Shown here piece by piece: positions 61,224 through 64,000 of a DNA stretch of 64,000 nucleotides. The notes below the pieces were generated by a model, which was given only the letters and a program-made list of their open reading frames with translations, did not search any database and was not told the origin of the DNA. The stretch comes from Arthrobacter sp. MYb214 (GTDB lineage Bacteria > Actinomycetota > Actinomycetes > Actinomycetales > Micrococcaceae), in the NCBI RefSeq assembly GCF_002979865.1, contig NZ_PCPZ01000001.1, positions 682,001-746,000 on the forward strand, given 5' to 3'. Made by a program: the position numbers and the translations under genes. The stretch's first letter is position 1. Each line of letters opens with the position of its first letter.

Positions 61224-62207
61224 ATGCATTCCGCCCCGCTGCCCGATGCCGCGCAGCCATCCCGCAAGGTCACGGTGATCGGCGCCGGCGTCATCGGGCT
61301 CTCCACCGCCCATGAGCTGGCTGCCGCCGGCCACCAGGTCACCGTCATCGCCGACCAGCTGCCGCTGCAGACCGTCTCCGCGGTGGCCGCAGCCATCTGG
61401 TTCCCGTACCACTCGGAGAACTCCGCAGCCGCCGATCTGCTGCTCGCCCGTTCGCTGGCACGCTTCGAGGAGCTCTCCGGCATCAAGGAAACCGGCATCG
61501 ACCTGCGCCGCGGCCTGAATCTGGAAGCGTCCCCGGAGGAAGACCGCTCTTGGGCACAGATCGTCGCCAACGCCGCCGAAGCCCCAGCAGAAGACATCCC
61601 GCGCATTGCCGCCGCCGGCATGCGTGCCACCGTCCCGGTGATCACTATGCCTCTCTACCTCTCCTGGCTGCATGAACAAGCCTTGGCCAAGGGCGTCAAG
61701 TTCATCCAGCGCACCATCGAATCCATCGACGAGTTGCAGGAGGAGGCCGACGCCGTCGTATTGGCCGCGGGCCTGCGTGGCGGCGAACTCACCGGGGATG
61801 ACGGCACTGTCTACCCCATCCGAGGCCAGGTGATTCGCCTGGCAAACACCGCAGGGTTGGTCCACTGGCTCTGCTATGACGAGCATCCCCAGGGCGTCAC
61901 CTACATCATTCCGCGCCGCGATGACATCATTGTTGGCGGTACCGACGTGGCCAACGACTTCAACGCCGAGGTCGACCCGCAGACCGCCACCGACATGCTG
62001 CGCCGTGCCATCGGCCTGGTCCCCCAGCTGGCCGGCTGCGAGATCCTGGAGCACAAGGTGGGGCTGCGCCCGGCACGCGAGACGATCCGCCTGGAGCGCG
62101 TCGACGGGCACGCGGTGCCTGTCATTGCGGCCTACGGCCACGGCGGGGCTGGGGTCACCCTTTCCTGGGGTACCGCACAGCGGGTCGTGGAATTGCTCGA
62201 AACTTAG
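61224..62207 (+). CDS. D-amino-acid oxidase (FAD)
   Basis: 327 aa. The dinucleotide motif is VTVIGAGVIGLSTAHELAAAG, followed by SAVAAAIWFPYH; the middle has PIRGQVIRLANTAG and TYIIPRRDDIIVGGTD; GLRPARETIRLE carries the carboxylate-binding Arg and YGHGGAGVTLSWGTA is the C-terminal FAD signature. It oxidises D-amino acids to keto acids, ammonia and hydrogen peroxide. No C-terminal peroxisomal signal, as expected. The length and style match actinobacterial DAAO such as that known from Arthrobacter (Glutamicibacter) protophormiae. Own terminator; the ATG has AAAGG upstream. Confidence 0.93.
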   Translation: MHSAPLPDAAQPSRKVTVIGAGVIGLSTAHELAAAGHQVTVIADQLPLQTVSAVAAAIWFPYHSENSAAADLLLARSLARFEELSGIKETGIDLRRGLNLEASPEEDRSWAQIVANAAEAPAEDIPRIAAAGMRATVPVITMPLYLSWLHEQALAKGVKFIQRTIESIDELQEEADAVVLAAGLRGGELTGDDGTVYPIRGQVIRLANTAGLVHWLCYDEHPQGVTYIIPRRDDIIVGGTDVANDFNAEVDPQTATDMLRRAIGLVPQLAGCEILEHKVGLRPARETIRLERVDGHAVPVIAAYGHGGAGVTLSWGTAQRVVELLET

Positions 62208-62222
62208 CAGTACCAGCGGCAA

Positions 62223-62257
62223 ACCGGCAGCCACGCGTTTTCCGCGTGGCTGCCGGT
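62223..62257 (+). terminator. Terminator after D-amino-acid oxidase gene
   Basis: A perfect 15-bp stem (62223-62237 with 62243-62257), 5-base loop, then CTGCTTTAA, 15 bp past the stop. Confidence 0.9.
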
Positions 62258-62348
62258 CTGCTTTAACCGGCGGCGGGACTGTGGCAGAACGGACCAGGCG
62301 CTCCCGCAGGTCCGCTATCAACTACGGGCCAGGTGACGGGAATCACCA

Positions 62349-62376
62349 TTGACACCGGCTTTTCCGAGCGTATTAT
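62349..62376 (+). promoter_or_regulatory. Consensus-like sigma-A promoter of trkH
   Basis: TTGACA (62349-62354), 16-bp spacer, TATTAT (62371-62376): the -35 is consensus and the -10 differs at one base from TATAAT. It lies about 60 bp before the trkH ATG. Confidence 0.8.
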
Positions 62377-62436
62377 TTCATTCGTACTACTCGTCCCACG
62401 GTTTCGCGAGACGTTATTTCGACCATTGCGATCTCC

Positions 62437-63798
62437 ATGAATCTTCCCAATGCGCGGTCCGCCGCGCAGCACAGCGTGCTGGCCAAACCCGCACGCGCAG
62501 TAGCCTTCGCCTTTGCCGGCGCAATCCTCATTGGCGGATTGCTCCTGTCTTCACCGGCGGCCAACACGCAAGGCACCTTCACATCCTTGGTGGACGGGAT
62601 CTTCACCGCGACGTCAGCGGTGTGCGTCACCGGCCTGACTGTCTTGGATACGGCAACCCACTACACCCTCTTCGGCAAGATCGTCATCCTGGTCCTGATC
62701 CAGGTCGGCGGCCTGGGTCTGATGCTCGTCGCATCATTGCTGAGCATGCTGGTCATGGGCCGAATCGGCTACCTCACCCGGCTCTCCACCCAGCGCGAAA
62801 GCTCCGCCGTTTCCGGCGCCGACGTGCGCACCTCGGCATTGATGATCATCAAGCTGTCATTGGCCATCGAATCCGCAGTGGCCTTCGTCTTGGCCCTCCG
62901 CTTCTGGCTGGCCTACGACTACGAACCCGCCAGGGCGATCTGGCATGGCCTGTTCCATGCGGTCTCTTCCTTCAATAACGCGGGATTCGCCCTCTACTCG
63001 AATAACCTGATGGATTTCGTCGCGGACCCGTGGCTATGCATCCCCATCAGCATCGCCATCATCCTCGGCGGCTTGGGCTTCCCGGTTCTGGTCCAGCTCA
63101 GGCATCACTGGCGGAATTCGCTGAAGTGGACGATGAACACTCGCCTGGTCCTGCTCATGACCGCATTGCTGCTGCTTGGCGGCACCATCTTCATCACCGC
63201 CATGGAATGGTCCAATCCGAAGACGCTGGGCGAGCTTGAACCTGCCCAGCGGATCCTGGCTGGATTCTTCCAATCGGTGCAGACACGTACCGCTGGCTTC
63301 AATTCCATCGATATCGGCGCGATGCATCCAGCCTCCTGGCTGGGCATGGATGTGCTGATGTTCATCGGCGGAGGGCCTGCCGGCACCGCCGGCGGCATCA
63401 AGATCACCACGGCTGCGATCCTGCTGTTCATCATCATGACCGAACTTCGCGGCGAGACCGCCGTCAATGTCCTGGGCAAGCGCCTGTCCCGCTCGGTGCA
63501 CCGGCAGGCCATCACGGTGGCGCTGATGGGCGTAGCGGCCGTATTCGTCGGCACCATGGGCCTGCTGCTGCTGACCGGCTATTCCCTGGACCGCTGCCTC
63601 TTTGAAGCCACCTCCGCATTCGGCACCGTCGGGTTGTCCACCGGCATTACCCCGGATTTGCCGGACCCTGCCAAGGGCATCCTCATTGCATTGATGTACC
63701 TGGGCCGCGTCGGGGTCCTCTCGCTGGGCTCCGCGCTGGCCCTGCGCGATCGAAAAGCGCTCTACGAACTCCCCAAGGAAAGGCCTTCAATTGGCTAA
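62437..63798 (+). CDS. TrkH/KtrB family potassium uptake permease
   Basis: 453 aa. Four M1-P-M2 repeats with filter motifs TSAVCVTGLTVLD, SSFNNAGFALYS, VQTRTAGFNSID and SAFGTVGLSTGITP. It forms the K+ channel-like pore of a Trk/Ktr system. The ATG at 62437 lacks a strong ribosome site. It overlaps the start of the regulator gene by eight bases. Length fits KtrB more than long TrkH. Confidence 0.93.
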   Translation: MNLPNARSAAQHSVLAKPARAVAFAFAGAILIGGLLLSSPAANTQGTFTSLVDGIFTATSAVCVTGLTVLDTATHYTLFGKIVILVLIQVGGLGLMLVASLLSMLVMGRIGYLTRLSTQRESSAVSGADVRTSALMIIKLSLAIESAVAFVLALRFWLAYDYEPARAIWHGLFHAVSSFNNAGFALYSNNLMDFVADPWLCIPISIAIILGGLGFPVLVQLRHHWRNSLKWTMNTRLVLLMTALLLLGGTIFITAMEWSNPKTLGELEPAQRILAGFFQSVQTRTAGFNSIDIGAMHPASWLGMDVLMFIGGGPAGTAGGIKITTAAILLFIIMTELRGETAVNVLGKRLSRSVHRQAITVALMGVAAVFVGTMGLLLLTGYSLDRCLFEATSAFGTVGLSTGITPDLPDPAKGILIALMYLGRVGVLSLGSALALRDRKALYELPKERPSIG

Positions 63799-64000
63799 GC
63801 TACTGAATTTTCGAAATGACGCCAAGGGCCTGTCTAAGGCGGACTCCGTTGCAGTGATCGGGCTCGGGCGATTTGGCGAATCCCTGGCCTTGGAACTGAT
63901 GAAGTCCGGTACCCATGTCCTGGGCATTGACGTGCACGAGAACATCGTCCAGTCCCTGAATGGGGAATTGACTCAGGTGGTTCGCGCCGACGCCTCAAGC
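63791..64000 (+). CDS. TrkA/KtrA family potassium uptake regulator, NAD-binding (partial)
   Basis: First 70 codons; the 3' end lies beyond the window. TTG start at 63791 with AAGGAAAGG upstream. After about 18 residues the RCK Rossmann fold begins: SVAVIGLGRFGESLALELMK, then VLGIDVHENIVQSL and VVRADAS. It gates the TrkH-type pore encoded just before it. Confidence 0.9.
   Translation, partial: MAKLLNFRNDAKGLSKADSVAVIGLGRFGESLALELMKSGTHVLGIDVHENIVQSLNGELTQVVRADASS

Overview
The window looks like a chromosomal segment of a high-GC actinobacterium of the family Micrococcaceae (Arthrobacter/Glutamicibacter type). The signs are two tandem clpP genes, an OpcA-zwf pentose-phosphate operon, a SufR-led suf operon, a homologue of the mycothiol-linked nitroreductase Rv2466c, a type-2 valyl-tRNA synthetase, an APS-reductase-type cysH, RpiB of the mycobacterial Glu type, and a D-amino-acid oxidase of the length reported for Glutamicibacter (Arthrobacter) protophormiae. 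No CRISPR array, rRNA operon, prophage or intact insertion sequence was seen. Almost all of it is housekeeping or conserved accessory sequence.

Layout. 1-6.8 kb (minus strand): assimilatory sulfate reduction, read SDR, sirohydrochlorin chelatase, sir, cysH, cysD, cysN, sulfonate-type binding protein (cut by the window edge). 7.3-12.7 kb: valS, a small acidic protein, a secreted S1 protease and a DsbA-fold oxidoreductase. 12.8-17.1 kb: clpX, clpP2, clpP1 and tig (protein quality control). 17.2-18.6 kb: three identical tRNA-Pro genes in a perfect 232-bp tandem repeat, then tRNA-Gly. 18.8-26 kb: Nei-type glycosylase, rpiB, pepN, OsmC protein, truncated haemoglobin, an unknown protein and a TesB thioesterase. 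26-29 kb: a SoxR-controlled redox locus. 29-36 kb: ettA, ssb, a CPBP protease, tRNA-Arg, a flavoprotein dehydrogenase and an MFS transporter. 35.8-37.1 kb: a divergent Lrp/LysE pair. 37.1-41.8 kb: biotin ECF transporter bioMNY with an acyl-CoA ligase and a thiolase. 41.8-47 kb: the suf operon with a damaged second SufT-like gene. 47-52.3 kb: an ABC exporter, ctaA, a PadR/HAAS pair and ctaB. 53.1-61.1 kb: tkt-tal-pgi-zwf-opcA-pgl. 61.2-64 kb: D-amino-acid oxidase and a TrkH/TrkA potassium uptake pair (trkA cut by the edge).

How genes work together. The cys genes turn sulfate into sulfide, and the chelatase makes the siroheme that Sir needs. The suf genes build Fe-S clusters, probably under an Fe-S-sensing SufR. 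ctaA and ctaB make haem A. The six-gene carbon cluster supplies NADPH and sugar phosphates. The SoxR locus joins an Fe-S redox sensor to a flavin reductase and to a one-chain MOSC/flavin/2Fe-2S reductase.

The most notable sequence signals are: a near-perfect SoxR box inside a 19-bp-spacer promoter; a MOSC-reductase-ferredoxin fusion; two operator copies exactly 20 bp apart before bioM; two 13-bp palindromes before padR; a 7+6+7 palindrome before sufR; the tRNA-Pro triplication; a SufT-like duplicate that has lost its Pro/Trp-rich loop; and a recurring -10-like hexamer exactly six bases before start codons, which suggests many leaderless transcripts. Coordinates and motifs were read by eye; no database search was run.
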